Below the pieces are notes generated by a model. The model was given only the letters and a program-made list of their open reading frames with translations, made no database searches and was not told where the DNA came from. DNA of 64,000 nucleotides from Roseibium aggregatum IAM 12614 (GTDB lineage Bacteria; Pseudomonadota; Alphaproteobacteria; Rhizobiales; Stappiaceae): contig NZ_AAUW01000012.1 of assembly GCF_000168975.1 (NCBI RefSeq), positions 1 to 64,000 of the forward strand, in the 5' to 3' direction. The position numbers were made by a program, and so were the translations under genes. The number at the start of each line of letters is the position of its first letter. Position 1 is the stretch's first letter. Positions 7,912 through 17,129 of the stretch are shown here, in pieces.

Positions 7912-7983
7912 AAGTGGCAAGACTTCTTCCAAGCTGCCACTTCGCATTGACCACCAATTGAACGGGCACTGCCCGTTCAATTG
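7912..7983. repeat. Two adjacent inverted repeats, one a perfect 29-bp palindrome
   Basis: AAGTGGCA at 7912-7919 pairs with TGCCACTT at 7935-7942. Just after it, CAATTGAACGGGCA at 7955-7968 and TGCCCGTTCAATTG at 7970-7983 form a perfect 14-bp inverted repeat around one base. Neither has a T run typical of a terminator. They could be protein-binding sites, a recombination site or a mobile-element trace. Confidence 0.6.
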
Positions 7984-8557
7984 TTTCACGCCCAGCGGGA
8001 TCGTCTGGGTCATATAGGCCGACGTCCCCTCCAGATGGTTTTCGGCAGCAAATTCGCGGCAAACCTTGACGCGTGTCGAGACAGGCCTCTGCCCGAGCTG
8101 GAAATTGTAGCCCGCTCCCGAGGGTTTGACGAATGGCCGGAAAACAGGTCCTGGGCAATCGGCCCGGCTCTTCGCCTGGTGAGCAAGTTCGTTGCCTCCT
8201 TCGAAGAACATCCGCCCCGTACCGCAAGTTTCTCCGCTTCGGATGACGATATGTCGACCCGGATCATGAGTGCCGCTTCGCCGCCTCAATAAACTCAGCC
8301 GTCCACAACCGGTTATTCCTAAAGTCCCAGTTATGATCTTCCGGGCCGTCGGATCTGGAACCATCGGTTCCGGCAACCCCAAAAAGACAAGTTCCTGCGT
8401 TCGGTCAGCAAAACTTTTTTCTCTCAATAGCGTGTCGGGTTGCCCGCCAGTCAACGCCATCACCTCGTTCCCATCTCCTCGAATCGGCCGATTGTCATCC
8501 GACTCCTTGTCAGGCGTCTTGAAATTGAGCTTGCAACCAATGAATGCAGGATGAACA
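7984..8557. other. Gene-poor stretch, possible gene remnant
   Basis: About 570 bp between the palindrome and the caspase-like gene. Open frames exist on both strands: 103 and 94 codons forward, and a 223-codon reverse frame spanning 7894-8565. None resembles a protein I recognise and none has a clear ribosome-binding site. It may hold a decayed gene and the promoter of the caspase/hydrolase pair. Confidence 0.35.
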
Positions 8558-10363
8558 ATGCCCAATCAAAACTGGAGGAGGAGGCCCCAGTTGGTGAAAC
8601 TTTGCTTGACCATCGGTGTGTCCAGAGCCCCACCGCTCTCCTATTTGCCTGGCGCTATTACAGCAGCGAAGGAAATGAAGGAATGGGCTGAGCGGTCGGG
8701 TTATAGGACGACGATCCTCACGGATGACGGGAAAGTATCCGTTACAGTCTCCCGCATTCGCACCGCGCTTCTGGAGCTCCTTCCGGAAAACGACATCGTG
8801 AATGCGTTCGTTTTGCATTTTGCCGGCCATGGCTACCGCGCCGGAGCAGAACAGAACATGTGGCTCCCAAGCGACTGGAACACCGAATTACGTGCAATAT
8901 CGGTAGAAGGTTTGAAAAAGCGCCTCTATGGCCATGGCATCGAGAACCTGACCATATTGAGTGACGCTTGCCGTTCGCTTCCATCCAGCGTGGATATCGC
9001 TGATCTCAGTCAGGATTCGGTTCTGCCACGGGGGCCATACGACCCTAGTTTTCCGATCATCGACCGCTTCAACGCCGTCACGGACGGTAGAGAGGCGTAT
9101 ATGTTGCCGGGCGATGAAAACGCCCCTGCCCGGTGTATCTTTTCTTCCGTTTTGCTCGAAGGCCTCTCTGGCCATCACGATGAAGCGTTCGACAAATACG
9201 TCAGTGACTGCGTTACCTCCGAGTCACTGGATCTTTTCAGCAAAACGAGAATGAAAGAGATTAGCGAACTTTATCGTCTCAAGTGCGCTCCCGAAAATAC
9301 AGTCGGCACCCCAAGGGATCATTTCATCTATTTCCGCCGCGACAATCCCGGAAACGGCGATGCCGCGACATTGCGGTGGCCCGCACCGCCGGAAACGCCA
9401 TCGGCACCAAGTGCCGGGGCCGAAATCTTGAAGCATGCGCCGCCTCTGAAAGATGAAGCGCTCTTTGAATTAGCGCCGGCTCCACCCAACGAGAGGCAGC
9501 CTCAAGACATCCGACAGAGCTTCCGTCTTGGAAGAGAATATACAAATGACGATGTTAATCTCGTCATCCTTGGGCCGACGCCGACAAGAATCTGGACAAC
9601 AGAACACGCAGCCGACACCGGAAATAAGGTACGCTCAAGCGAGTATAAGGTTGAAGTTTCACCTCAAAGCACGACCCAGATCCTGGTCGAGTTCAACGAC
9701 GGTATCTTTGCATCGGCTGTTGTCTACGATCAGCTTCTCACCGTCCTGAGCCGTGATGAACATGGGGTGATCGGTTGGGCTTGCGCCAGTCGTTGGACCG
9801 AGGCGCAGCCCCAGATCAACTCCTCAATTGACGCCATTTCCAACCTTCAGGCGGGAAGCCTTTCCGCCGACCAGGTCGATAACATCGCCGCCCAACTTAG
9901 AGAGATGAAGCACGTAAACCCAACGTTAGGGGCGATATCGAGCTATCTTTACGACTATAGCGGCGACATCGACAGCATTCGTCGGATGGCTTACTTCTAT
10001 TGCCTCTACGGTCAGGGCATCCCTTTCGATATTGCCTATATGGGACTGTTGCCCTTCCACAGGAACGCACCAGTCTACGCGACCGATGTCCCTCCAATAG
10101 CCGCGCGTAACGCCACTCCGGAAAACGATAGATTGCCTGAATGGGTCACGAGACGCACCGACCCGATTTCCGGTTTCGTTGCAGGCCTTTGGCCTTGGCT
10201 GCGCCAGGGCTGGGAGTTTGTCGAAGAGCCGGAAAATGAGGAAGCTATTCCTGCGGAACACATTCGAGACGCCATTCCTTATCTGCTCCCATCCCAGTTC
10301 ACGTCCTTTAGCCGAGATGGCGCGGAAATTTTGATCCGAAAGTTTCATATGGAGGGAAACTGA
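8558..10363 (+). CDS. Caspase-like (peptidase C14) protein with large unknown C-terminal region
   Basis: The N-terminal 230 residues have the caspase p20 fold signature: LTIGVSRAP and LPGA near the start, the catalytic histidine in HFAGHG (H91) and the catalytic cysteine in DACRS (C138), each after a hydrophobic strand. Bacterial relatives are regulated cysteine proteases, several in anti-phage systems. Residues about 310-601 form a second region I cannot name, containing SYLYDYSGDIDSIRRM and YGQGIPFDIAYMG, perhaps sensor or substrate. The ATG at 8558 has a weak site, while GGAGGAGGAGG at 8575-8585 would favour TTG 8591 or GTG 8594 and a protein 11-12 residues shorter. Its stop overlaps the start of the hydrolase gene, so the two are coupled. 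Confidence 0.8.
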   Translation: MPNQNWRRRPQLVKLCLTIGVSRAPPLSYLPGAITAAKEMKEWAERSGYRTTILTDDGKVSVTVSRIRTALLELLPENDIVNAFVLHFAGHGYRAGAEQNMWLPSDWNTELRAISVEGLKKRLYGHGIENLTILSDACRSLPSSVDIADLSQDSVLPRGPYDPSFPIIDRFNAVTDGREAYMLPGDENAPARCIFSSVLLEGLSGHHDEAFDKYVSDCVTSESLDLFSKTRMKEISELYRLKCAPENTVGTPRDHFIYFRRDNPGNGDAATLRWPAPPETPSAPSAGAEILKHAPPLKDEALFELAPAPPNERQPQDIRQSFRLGREYTNDDVNLVILGPTPTRIWTTEHAADTGNKVRSSEYKVEVSPQSTTQILVEFNDGIFASAVVYDQLLTVLSRDEHGVIGWACASRWTEAQPQINSSIDAISNLQAGSLSADQVDNIAAQLREMKHVNPTLGAISSYLYDYSGDIDSIRRMAYFYCLYGQGIPFDIAYMGLLPFHRNAPVYATDVPPIAARNATPENDRLPEWVTRRTDPISGFVAGLWPWLRQGWEFVEEPENEEAIPAEHIRDAIPYLLPSQFTSFSRDGAEILIRKFHMEGN

Positions 10364-11223
10364 TGAAGGTCTTGATGATACACGGCATTGGGCAGGAAAG
10401 TTCAACCCAAAAAGAGCTTCTCGAAAAGTGGACTGAGAGCCTTCACAAGGTTTCGCCCGGGCTTCTTGCGAATGCAGAAACACGGATGGCCTACTACGGC
10501 ACGACACTGGCGAACTGGGCCAATGGTGATACGGCCGTGGGAATGGGGACAGGTGCAACCGATGTGAACATCGGCGACGCAGACGAGGTTGCCTTTCTTA
10601 CATCCGCACTTCGAGAAGCGGCAGAAGTTCAAAATCTGACGGATGCAGACATTGCCTCGGCGGAACAAGACGCTGCTGAGGCCGTTGCAATGGACAGCAT
10701 GACGGGCCGGTTTCTTGTCGGCCTTGTGCGCGCACTGGAAAAGATTTCTCCGCTGAAGGGCTCCTTGTTGCTCCGCGTCGTAAAACAGGGACACACCTAC
10801 CTGTCCTCGCCTGGAGCCGGCACGGCGGTCGACAATCTTGTCAGGCCTTACCTGAAAGAAAGCCCGCAAGTTGTCATCACACATTCGCTGGGAACGGTGG
10901 TCGCGTTCAAACTGTTGCGAGAAATACAAAAGAGTGGCACGGACATCGAGATCCCGCTCCTGATAACAATGGGATCACCGCTAGGCTTGGAGGCATTCAA
11001 GAAGAAACTCGGTCCGCCCCGGTTGAAGCCGCAGTCCGTAAAAAGATGGATGAATTTCTACGATCCGTCGGACTTCGTCTCACTCGGCAAAGCTTTACAT
11101 AAGGAATTTGCAACAGGCATCGAGGACGATGGCACGGTCGACAACTTCACCGATAATGCCCATGGCATCATCGGTTATCTGCCGCATCAGGGTGTGGTGC
11201 AGGCGTTAAAAGCCGTACTTTGA
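10363..11223 (+). CDS. Alpha/beta hydrolase paired with the caspase-like protein
   Basis: The 286-residue protein begins with the oxyanion-strand motif MKVLMIHGIGQ. It has a nucleophile elbow THSLGT (S175), an acid in NFYDPSDF (D234 or D237) and a late histidine in DNAHGII (H267), a complete lipase/esterase-type triad. There is no signal peptide, so it should be cytoplasmic. An insertion of about 110 residues between the first strand and the nucleophile probably forms a lid; it includes an alanine- and glycine-rich part. The start codon shares one base with the caspase stop (TGATG) and uses GGAGGG just before. Substrate is unknown; it could be an effector released or cut by the caspase, or a peptidase. 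Confidence 0.75.
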   Translation: MKVLMIHGIGQESSTQKELLEKWTESLHKVSPGLLANAETRMAYYGTTLANWANGDTAVGMGTGATDVNIGDADEVAFLTSALREAAEVQNLTDADIASAEQDAAEAVAMDSMTGRFLVGLVRALEKISPLKGSLLLRVVKQGHTYLSSPGAGTAVDNLVRPYLKESPQVVITHSLGTVVAFKLLREIQKSGTDIEIPLLITMGSPLGLEAFKKKLGPPRLKPQSVKRWMNFYDPSDFVSLGKALHKEFATGIEDDGTVDNFTDNAHGIIGYLPHQGVVQALKAVL

Positions 11224-11284
11224 TCACAAAACAACGTCATCCACCAACCAAACCATGTCCGGCTACGTTTCCAATCGGACCTTT

Positions 11285-12844
11285 TTAGTGCCCACCACCA
11301 CCGCCGGCAGGTACCGGTTTCGGCCGTTCCACGAAATAAAGCGCGGCGACAAGGGCGACGAACATGCCTGTCAGGATCAGGAAAACATCCGAGAAAGACA
11401 GCAGAAACGCTTCCCGGCTGACGATGCCCGACAGGGTTTTCAAGGCGGCGGTTTCCGCGCTCTGACCAAGCTCCGAAAAGGCATGTGTCATGTTGGTCAA
11501 GGTCTCGTTGACGACGGGACGTGACCAGTTGACCGTTTCGGAAATTCGCTCGTAATGGAAATCCTGTCGATTGGTCAGCAGCGTGTTGATCACCGCAAGG
11601 CCTACTGCTCCGCCCAGGTTCCGCGTCAGGTTGAACAAGCCCGAAGCGTTCTTGATCATTTGCGGCGGCAGCATTCCAAGTGCGATGTTGTTGATCGGCA
11701 CCATGCACAGCATGAGCGAGCAGCCGCGCAGGATCTGCGGCACCAACAGTTCCCAGAAATCCCAGTCATGGGTGATACCTGTTACCATGTAAGTGCCAAT
11801 GGCGAAGCCGGAAAACCCGATTGCCATCATCACACGCGGATCGAGCAAGGACATCAGTCGGCCCGCAATCGGCGCCGTCAGAAACATGGCAAGACCGCTT
11901 ACGAACATGGTTTCGCCGATCTGCAACGACGTATAGTCGCGGACGCCGCTGAGATAGACCGGATAAAGATACGTCAGGCCGTAAAGACCAACGCCCATGA
12001 CAAAGCTGAACAGACTGCCCATCGCGAAGTTCTTGTCGGTGAACGCCCTGAGATCGACGATGGGTTCGCGTGCGGTAAACGCCCGCCAGAAGAAGATGGC
12101 GGCCCCCAGAGCGGTCACCGCGGAAAACAGGACGATCTCGCCACTCTGGAACCAGTCTTCACCTGAGCCTTCTTCCAGAACGAACTCCAGCGACCCGAGA
12201 AAAATCGCCATGGCCGCGAAGCCGTACCAGTCGAAATGGTCGAGCAGCGACAGATCCGGCTCGTCGAAATCGATCAGGGTGACCGCGGCAAGCGTTACGA
12301 AGATGCCCGGCACCACGTTGATAAGAAACAGCCAGTGCCAGGACCCGAATTCGGTGAGATAGCCACCAAGGGTCGGGCCGATGGTCGGCGCAAGCGTGGC
12401 CACCAGACCGATGACCGGAGAGATGACGTTGAATTTCTCGCGCGGAAAAATCAGATAGGCGGTCGCAAAAACCGTCGGGATCATGCCGCCGCCGAGAAAT
12501 CCCTGCAAGGCGCGGTAGATGATCATCTCCTCGATGGTGGAGGCCGTGGCGCACATCAGGCTCATTATGGTGAACCCGGCAGCCGACAAAGCGAACATCC
12601 AGCGGGTGGACAACATGCGCGAGAGATATCCGGACAGCGGGATCATGATGACCTCCGCGATCAGGTAACTTGTCTGCACCCAGGGAATATCGTCCTGGGA
12701 AGCGCCTAGGCCTGCCTGAATTTCAGACAGGGATGCGGACACGATCTGGATATCCAGGATCGCCATGAACATGCCAAACACCATGCAAAGAAAGGTGAAC
12801 AGCTTGCGTCCGTCGATGGATTCGCTTTGTGCCGTCTCGCTCAT
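11285..12844 (-). CDS. EmrB/QacA-type MFS multidrug efflux transporter
   Basis: This 519-residue inner-membrane proton antiporter belongs to the DHA2 (14-helix) group. Visible markers are helix 1 FGMFMAILDIQIVSASL, LSRMLSTRWMF (motif A region), RALQGFLGGGMIPTVF and PTIGPTLGGYLTE (antiporter motif C). The C-terminus is PVPAGGGGGH. The ATG at 12844 (MSETAQ) is preferred over the upstream MPAGP start, which lies in the leader. It follows the membrane-fusion gene by about 215 bp in the same direction. With that protein it would form an EmrAB-like tripartite pump with an outer-membrane TolC, under the divergent TetR regulator. Exact substrates cannot be told from sequence. Confidence 0.9.
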   Translation of the reverse strand: MSETAQSESIDGRKLFTFLCMVFGMFMAILDIQIVSASLSEIQAGLGASQDDIPWVQTSYLIAEVIMIPLSGYLSRMLSTRWMFALSAAGFTIMSLMCATASTIEEMIIYRALQGFLGGGMIPTVFATAYLIFPREKFNVISPVIGLVATLAPTIGPTLGGYLTEFGSWHWLFLINVVPGIFVTLAAVTLIDFDEPDLSLLDHFDWYGFAAMAIFLGSLEFVLEEGSGEDWFQSGEIVLFSAVTALGAAIFFWRAFTAREPIVDLRAFTDKNFAMGSLFSFVMGVGLYGLTYLYPVYLSGVRDYTSLQIGETMFVSGLAMFLTAPIAGRLMSLLDPRVMMAIGFSGFAIGTYMVTGITHDWDFWELLVPQILRGCSLMLCMVPINNIALGMLPPQMIKNASGLFNLTRNLGGAVGLAVINTLLTNRQDFHYERISETVNWSRPVVNETLTNMTHAFSELGQSAETAALKTLSGIVSREAFLLSFSDVFLILTGMFVALVAALYFVERPKPVPAGGGGGH

Positions 12845-13059
12845 GTGACGTAGCCTTGGACCGGCTGGCATTCTGTCGAAAGCGGCAGAAAAAACTCTTG
12901 GCCGGTCAGTCGAAAAAGTTGGAGCCCCCTACGGCATGCTGCCGACCAAGGTTACTCTTCAAAGGGGCGGTATCCGCCAGTGGCGGATACCGGGCGTGTG
13001 CGGTTGGAGGCCGCGGGGAAGACTTGATCTGGTGCGGATCCTTGTCCTGCACCGCAAAC

Positions 13060-14355
13060 CTAGTGAAGCGCTGAAACGGTGACATCGGCCTTTTGGCCGC
13101 CTGTCCTGGTGTCGACCGCGACCACCACCGACATGCCCGCCCGCAGATGGCCGCTCGTGATTTCCTCTTCCGGAACCTTGATCTTCACCGGGACGCGCTG
13201 AACCACCTTGGTGAAGTTGCCGGTCGCATTTTCCGCCGGCAGCAGGCTAAACACCGAACCGGTGGCAGGGGCAATGCTTTCGACAGTTCCGCGGATCGGC
13301 TGGTCCGGATAGGCGTCGACGGAAATTTCTACCTCTGCCCCGGGCTGAATGCCCTCAAGCTGGGTTTCCTTGAAATTCGCGTCGATATGCGTGTCGGCCA
13401 GCGGCACGATTGCCGCAATCCGGCTGCCCGGCTGCAGCAGGGAACCCACCTGGGCGGCCCTGTTGCCGACAATCCCGTCGACAGGTGCCCGAATGACCGT
13501 GAAGGCAAGATCGCGTTCGGCCTTTTCAAGCGCGGTTTTGGCAGCAACCACCGCCTGCTCGGCTTCCTTCTGTTGCCCGTTCAGCACATCGATGTTGGCT
13601 TTGGCAAGCGTTACCGCTGCCTGGGCATTTTCAAGATCCGCCTGAGCCCCTTTCAGCGCAGCGTCTGCGGTATCGAGTGTTGCCTGGCTGGCAAACTTGT
13701 TGTCCGCCAGCTTCTTCTGGCGGTCAAAATTGGCGGAAGCTTCGTCTTTTTTTGCCGTGGCTGCCGCAACAGACGCTTCAGCCTGTTGAACGGAGGCCTT
13801 GGCAGCCGTGATCTGGGTTGCGATGCGATTGACCGTCGCCCGGGCGCTGTCGATGGAGTCCTTGGCCGACTGAACGGCCAGCTTGTAGTCCCCGTCATCG
13901 ATCTTCAAAAGGACGTCGCCAGCCTTCACACGCTGGTTGTCGCCAACGGCAACCGATGCAACATAACCGGAAACCTTGGACAGGATCACGGTTATGTCGG
14001 CAGTCACATAGGCGTCGTCCGTGCTGGCGATAAATCTGCCTTCGGTCCACCAGTGATAGGCTTCATAACCACCGAAACCGAGGCCCGCGAGCAGGATCAG
14101 CGTAAAGACCCGCTTGGCCTTGCCCTTCTTTTTGGGCGGAGGTGTTTGCTCAGACGCTGTTGAAATCGACACCTGGGCCTTCGACGGCACAGCCACCTGC
14201 CCGCCCTTGGCCTCGCTCGCGTCTTTGGTATCGGACGGTGTTGCCTGCTTGCTTTCTGCGCTGTCGGCAGTCTTTCCGTCATCCTTCTGGGGGCTCGCGG
14301 TCTGCGGCCCGCCACCGATCGCACCGCTCTCGTTGCGGCCTTCTCTGAGTGCCAC
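13060..14355 (-). CDS. EmrA/HlyD-type membrane fusion protein
   Basis: This is the periplasmic adaptor that connects the MFS pump to the outer membrane. A hydrophilic N-terminus of about 90 residues, low-complexity and rich in K, S and T, precedes one membrane helix (FTLILLAGLGFGGYEAYHWW). After it come the biotinyl-lipoyl half motif (STDDAYVTAD, VSGYVASVAVGDNQRVKAGDVLLKID), a long alpha-hairpin rich in A, K and Q, and the second lipoyl half (IRAPVDGIVGNRAAQVG). The GTG at 14355 follows AAAGGA at a good distance; the longer frame reaches into the promoter and operator and is less likely. Length 431. The extended cytoplasmic N-terminus is longer than in E. coli EmrA. Confidence 0.88.
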   Translation of the reverse strand: MALREGRNESGAIGGGPQTASPQKDDGKTADSAESKQATPSDTKDASEAKGGQVAVPSKAQVSISTASEQTPPPKKKGKAKRVFTLILLAGLGFGGYEAYHWWTEGRFIASTDDAYVTADITVILSKVSGYVASVAVGDNQRVKAGDVLLKIDDGDYKLAVQSAKDSIDSARATVNRIATQITAAKASVQQAEASVAAATAKKDEASANFDRQKKLADNKFASQATLDTADAALKGAQADLENAQAAVTLAKANIDVLNGQQKEAEQAVVAAKTALEKAERDLAFTVIRAPVDGIVGNRAAQVGSLLQPGSRIAAIVPLADTHIDANFKETQLEGIQPGAEVEISVDAYPDQPIRGTVESIAPATGSVFSLLPAENATGNFTKVVQRVPVKIKVPEEEITSGHLRAGMSVVVAVDTRTGGQKADVTVSALH

Positions 14356-14392
14356 GATGGTATCCTTTGCCCAAATTCTTGACCGCTCAATC

Positions 14393-14415
14393 ATTGACTG
14401 AACGGTTCGGTCAAT
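14393..14415. promoter_or_regulatory. TetR-type operator upstream of the efflux pair
   Basis: ATTGACTGAAC and GTTCGGTCAAT form a 23-bp near-perfect palindrome around one G, with one mismatch. It lies 38 bp upstream of the membrane-fusion start. A related core, TGAACGGTTCGG, recurs at 14637-14648, nearer the divergent TetR gene, so one repressor could control both directions. Confidence 0.7.
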
Positions 14416-14636
14416 GGCATTTATATGTTCAATATCCCAGTCAGTGCAAGGGTTGCGGCAAATTTTTTGCGGCGCACACAAGCTCAAACCCATTGAGCAA
14501 CCGCGATAGACTGACAAGGAGAAAGGAATAAACGGCAGTGGCCTTTCATGATCGCCACCCGGGAGAATGGATTATGCTGGCCGGTCCCTCGTGGCTTTAC
14601 AACCAGCTTGCTGTTGCAGGTTCGAGCAGGAAAGAT

Positions 14637-14648
14637 TGAACGGTTCGG
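14637..14648. promoter_or_regulatory. Second copy of operator core TGAACGGTTCGG
   Basis: These twelve bases are identical to the centre of the palindrome at 14393-14415. They lie about 150 bp before the TetR start in a stretch without a gene, and could serve autoregulation. The flanks are less symmetrical. Confidence 0.45.
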
Positions 14649-14794
14649 ACTAATGGCCGATAGTAATGAGAATGATGAATCACCTGGCGGACAGTTGACT
14701 TCAGAACCGATAAGACAAATTCTGCAACACTGCATATATTTGACGAAATAACTTGTTATAACTGACTGAAAAACGGCAGAAATTCGAGATTGCG

Positions 14795-15442
14795 ATGACC
14801 ACCGACACACAGGAACTACCGGCGCTTTCCGAAGATCCGGCCCAGAAAACTGACAACGCCAAATACCAGCAGATTCTAGCCGGGGCGCGAAAAGTCTTTC
14901 GGGCGAAGGGCTTCGACGGTGCCAGTATGGAGGTGATCGCCAAGGAAGCTGGCGTCTCGAAAGGCACGCTCTACGTCTACTTCAACAGCAAGGAAGCGCT
15001 GTTTGAAGCTCTGATCCTGCAAGACCGCTACAGCCAGGCGGAAATCCTGCGAGAAGCTCTTGTGAGCAAGGCGGATGTCGAAACCGATCTGCGCCGGATC
15101 GGCCGCAGCTACCTGCAGAAAATGTCCAAGCCGGACAAATTGTCGACCCTTCGCATGGTGATCGGTGCCGCCGAAAAGTTCCCGCAATTCGGCATGCTTC
15201 TATATGAAGCCGGGCCCTGCCAGGGCCGGCGAGACCTCGGCGCTTTCATCCAGGAACGGATCAATCGCGGTGAGTTGAAGGCTTGCGACGCTGAACTGGC
15301 GGCCGGCCAGTTTTTTGACCTGTGCGTGGCGGGCGTGCTGAGACGCATGCTTCTAAACGCCAGTCCCAAGCCGAGCCAGGAGGAAATCGAGAACAACATC
15401 GATGCTGCGGTGAAGGTGTTCATGGCAGCCTACGCAGTGTAA
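14795..15442 (+). CDS. TetR-family regulator of the divergent efflux genes
   Basis: The 215-residue protein has a TetR N-terminal helix-turn-helix: ILAGARKVFRAKGFDGASMEVIAKEAGVSKGTLYVYF, read in two parts as helix 1 and the recognition unit. A divergent C-terminal ligand domain follows (AEKFPQFGMLLYE, typical of the AcrR_C type). The N-terminal 20 residues form a polar extension. It is divergent from the EmrA/EmrB-like genes, with about 440 bp between them that hold two copies of a palindromic operator core. Its effector is probably a compound exported by the pump. The gene ends 125 bp before selO. Confidence 0.85.
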   Translation: MTTDTQELPALSEDPAQKTDNAKYQQILAGARKVFRAKGFDGASMEVIAKEAGVSKGTLYVYFNSKEALFEALILQDRYSQAEILREALVSKADVETDLRRIGRSYLQKMSKPDKLSTLRMVIGAAEKFPQFGMLLYEAGPCQGRRDLGAFIQERINRGELKACDAELAAGQFFDLCVAGVLRRMLLNASPKPSQEEIENNIDAAVKVFMAAYAV

Positions 15443-15567
15443 CAGGCGACGCTTTGGCCGTCGTTGCTGCCCCTTCGATCAAAAATCCAGTCCGGCGGGG
15501 CGGACAGACTGTCTGCAGCTCCTATATTAGGCGGTAGAAACCAATCCCATAGATCACAGCAGGTTCC

Positions 15568-17049
15568 ATGACTGCCCGACCGCCCATTTTCCAGTTCGAC
15601 AATTCCTATGCCCGGGATCTGCCCGGTTTTTACGTGGCCTGGGAAGGTGCTAAAGTGCCTGCTCCCGAACTCGTGCTGTTCAACCGGGATCTCGCGACGG
15701 AACTCAACCTGGATGCTGACCTTCTGGAAACGCCGGAAGGCGCCGAGATCTTTGCCGGTGTCAGACAGCCTGACGGTGCCTCACCTCTCGCTCAGGTCTA
15801 TGCCGGCCACCAGTTCGGCGGCTTCTCGCCGCAACTCGGGGACGGTCGCGCGCTTCTTCTCGGCGAGATCATCGATAGCGCCGGCAATCGCAAGGACATT
15901 CAGTTGAAAGGGTCGGGCCCGACCCCTTTCTCCCGCGGTGGCGATGGCAAGGCGGTCGTAGGACCTGTTCTGCGCGAATACATCCTCGGCGAGGCCATGC
16001 ATGCGTTGGGCATCCCTACAACGCGGGCGCTGGCAGCGGTCACAACGGGAGAAACCATCTACCGGGACGGTCCGAAACCCGGCGCTGTGCTGACGCGCGT
16101 GGCGGCAAGCCATTTGCGCGTCGGAACATTCCAGTATTTCGCGGCGCGTGGTGAAACGGACAAACTGCGCCAGCTTGCAGATTATGCCATAGCCCGCCAT
16201 GCCCCGAATCTCGCCGGACAATCAGACAACTACCTCCGACTGTTCCGGGGTGTTGTCGAGCGACAGGCTGCACTCATGGCCAAATGGGTCCTGGTTGGCT
16301 TCGTTCACGGTGTGATGAACACCGACAACACCACGATCTCCGGCGAGACAATCGACTACGGACCCTGCGCCTTCATAGACGCATACGACCCGGCCGCCGT
16401 GTTCAGTTCCATCGACCATGGTGGGCGCTATGCGTTCGGTCGGCAGCCCGTCATCATGCAATGGAACCTTGCCCGCCTTGCCGAAACGCTGTTGCCTCTG
16501 ATCCAGCCCGACGATCAGGACAAGGCAGTCGATCTGGCAAGCACCGAACTCGCCCGCTTCCCTAACCTCTACCGCTCTGCGTGGCTAAGCGGCATGCGCT
16601 CGAAAACCGGCTTGCAGAGCGAAGCGGAAGACGATCAGGATCTCTTCGAGGCCATGCTTTCAGCGCTGCAGGAGCAATCGGTCGATTACACGCTGTTCTT
16701 CCGGCATCTCGCAGACGCTGCTGTCGGCACCCCACAAAAGCTGCGTGATCTTTTCATGAGCCCGGTACAGATTGATGGCTGGCTGGAGCGCTGGAGGCAA
16801 CGCCTTGAAAGGGAAGGCAAAGCCGTGGCTGAGATCAAGGCAGGAATGGACAGCGTCAATCCCGTCTACATTCCAAGAAACCATCTCGTGGAAGAGGCCC
16901 TCCAAAGCGCAGAGGTCGGAGAGTATCATTTGGTCAATAAGTTACTGGATGTTCTTCAATCTCCATACGAAGAAAAATCCGGCTTTGAGGCCTACGCACT
17001 CCCCGCACCTGCTGCATTTGGCCCCTACCAGACTTTTTGCGGCACGTGA
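15568..17049 (+). CDS. selO: SelO family pseudokinase AMPylase
   Basis: SelO transfers AMP from ATP to serine, threonine or tyrosine of target proteins and responds to redox stress. The 493-residue length fits the family. Recognisable segments are QVYAGHQFGGFSPQLGDGRA, LKGSGPTPFSRGGDGKA, PTTRALAAV, VASHLRVGTFQYF and NTDNTTISGETIDYGP, which holds the metal-binding N and D residues. The C-terminus ends TFCGT; the cysteine near the end corresponds to the redox cysteine or selenocysteine position. The ATG at 15568 begins MTARPPIFQFDNSYA, the usual start. No obvious operon partner; convergent with the TetR gene downstream. Confidence 0.93.
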   Translation: MTARPPIFQFDNSYARDLPGFYVAWEGAKVPAPELVLFNRDLATELNLDADLLETPEGAEIFAGVRQPDGASPLAQVYAGHQFGGFSPQLGDGRALLLGEIIDSAGNRKDIQLKGSGPTPFSRGGDGKAVVGPVLREYILGEAMHALGIPTTRALAAVTTGETIYRDGPKPGAVLTRVAASHLRVGTFQYFAARGETDKLRQLADYAIARHAPNLAGQSDNYLRLFRGVVERQAALMAKWVLVGFVHGVMNTDNTTISGETIDYGPCAFIDAYDPAAVFSSIDHGGRYAFGRQPVIMQWNLARLAETLLPLIQPDDQDKAVDLASTELARFPNLYRSAWLSGMRSKTGLQSEAEDDQDLFEAMLSALQEQSVDYTLFFRHLADAAVGTPQKLRDLFMSPVQIDGWLERWRQRLEREGKAVAEIKAGMDSVNPVYIPRNHLVEEALQSAEVGEYHLVNKLLDVLQSPYEEKSGFEAYALPAPAAFGPYQTFCGT

Positions 17050-17129
17050 CCAGAGATTTTCCGCTAACGGACGTTTTCCGGGGCTTGAAGCTCAGGCGAC
17101 GTTTGGCGCGATAAGCTGGCAATGTCTTT

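Noticed and set aside
7894-8565. Minus-strand frame of 223 codons as a real gene
   Set aside because: No recognisable domain or ribosome-binding site, and frames on the other strand compete over the same stretch.
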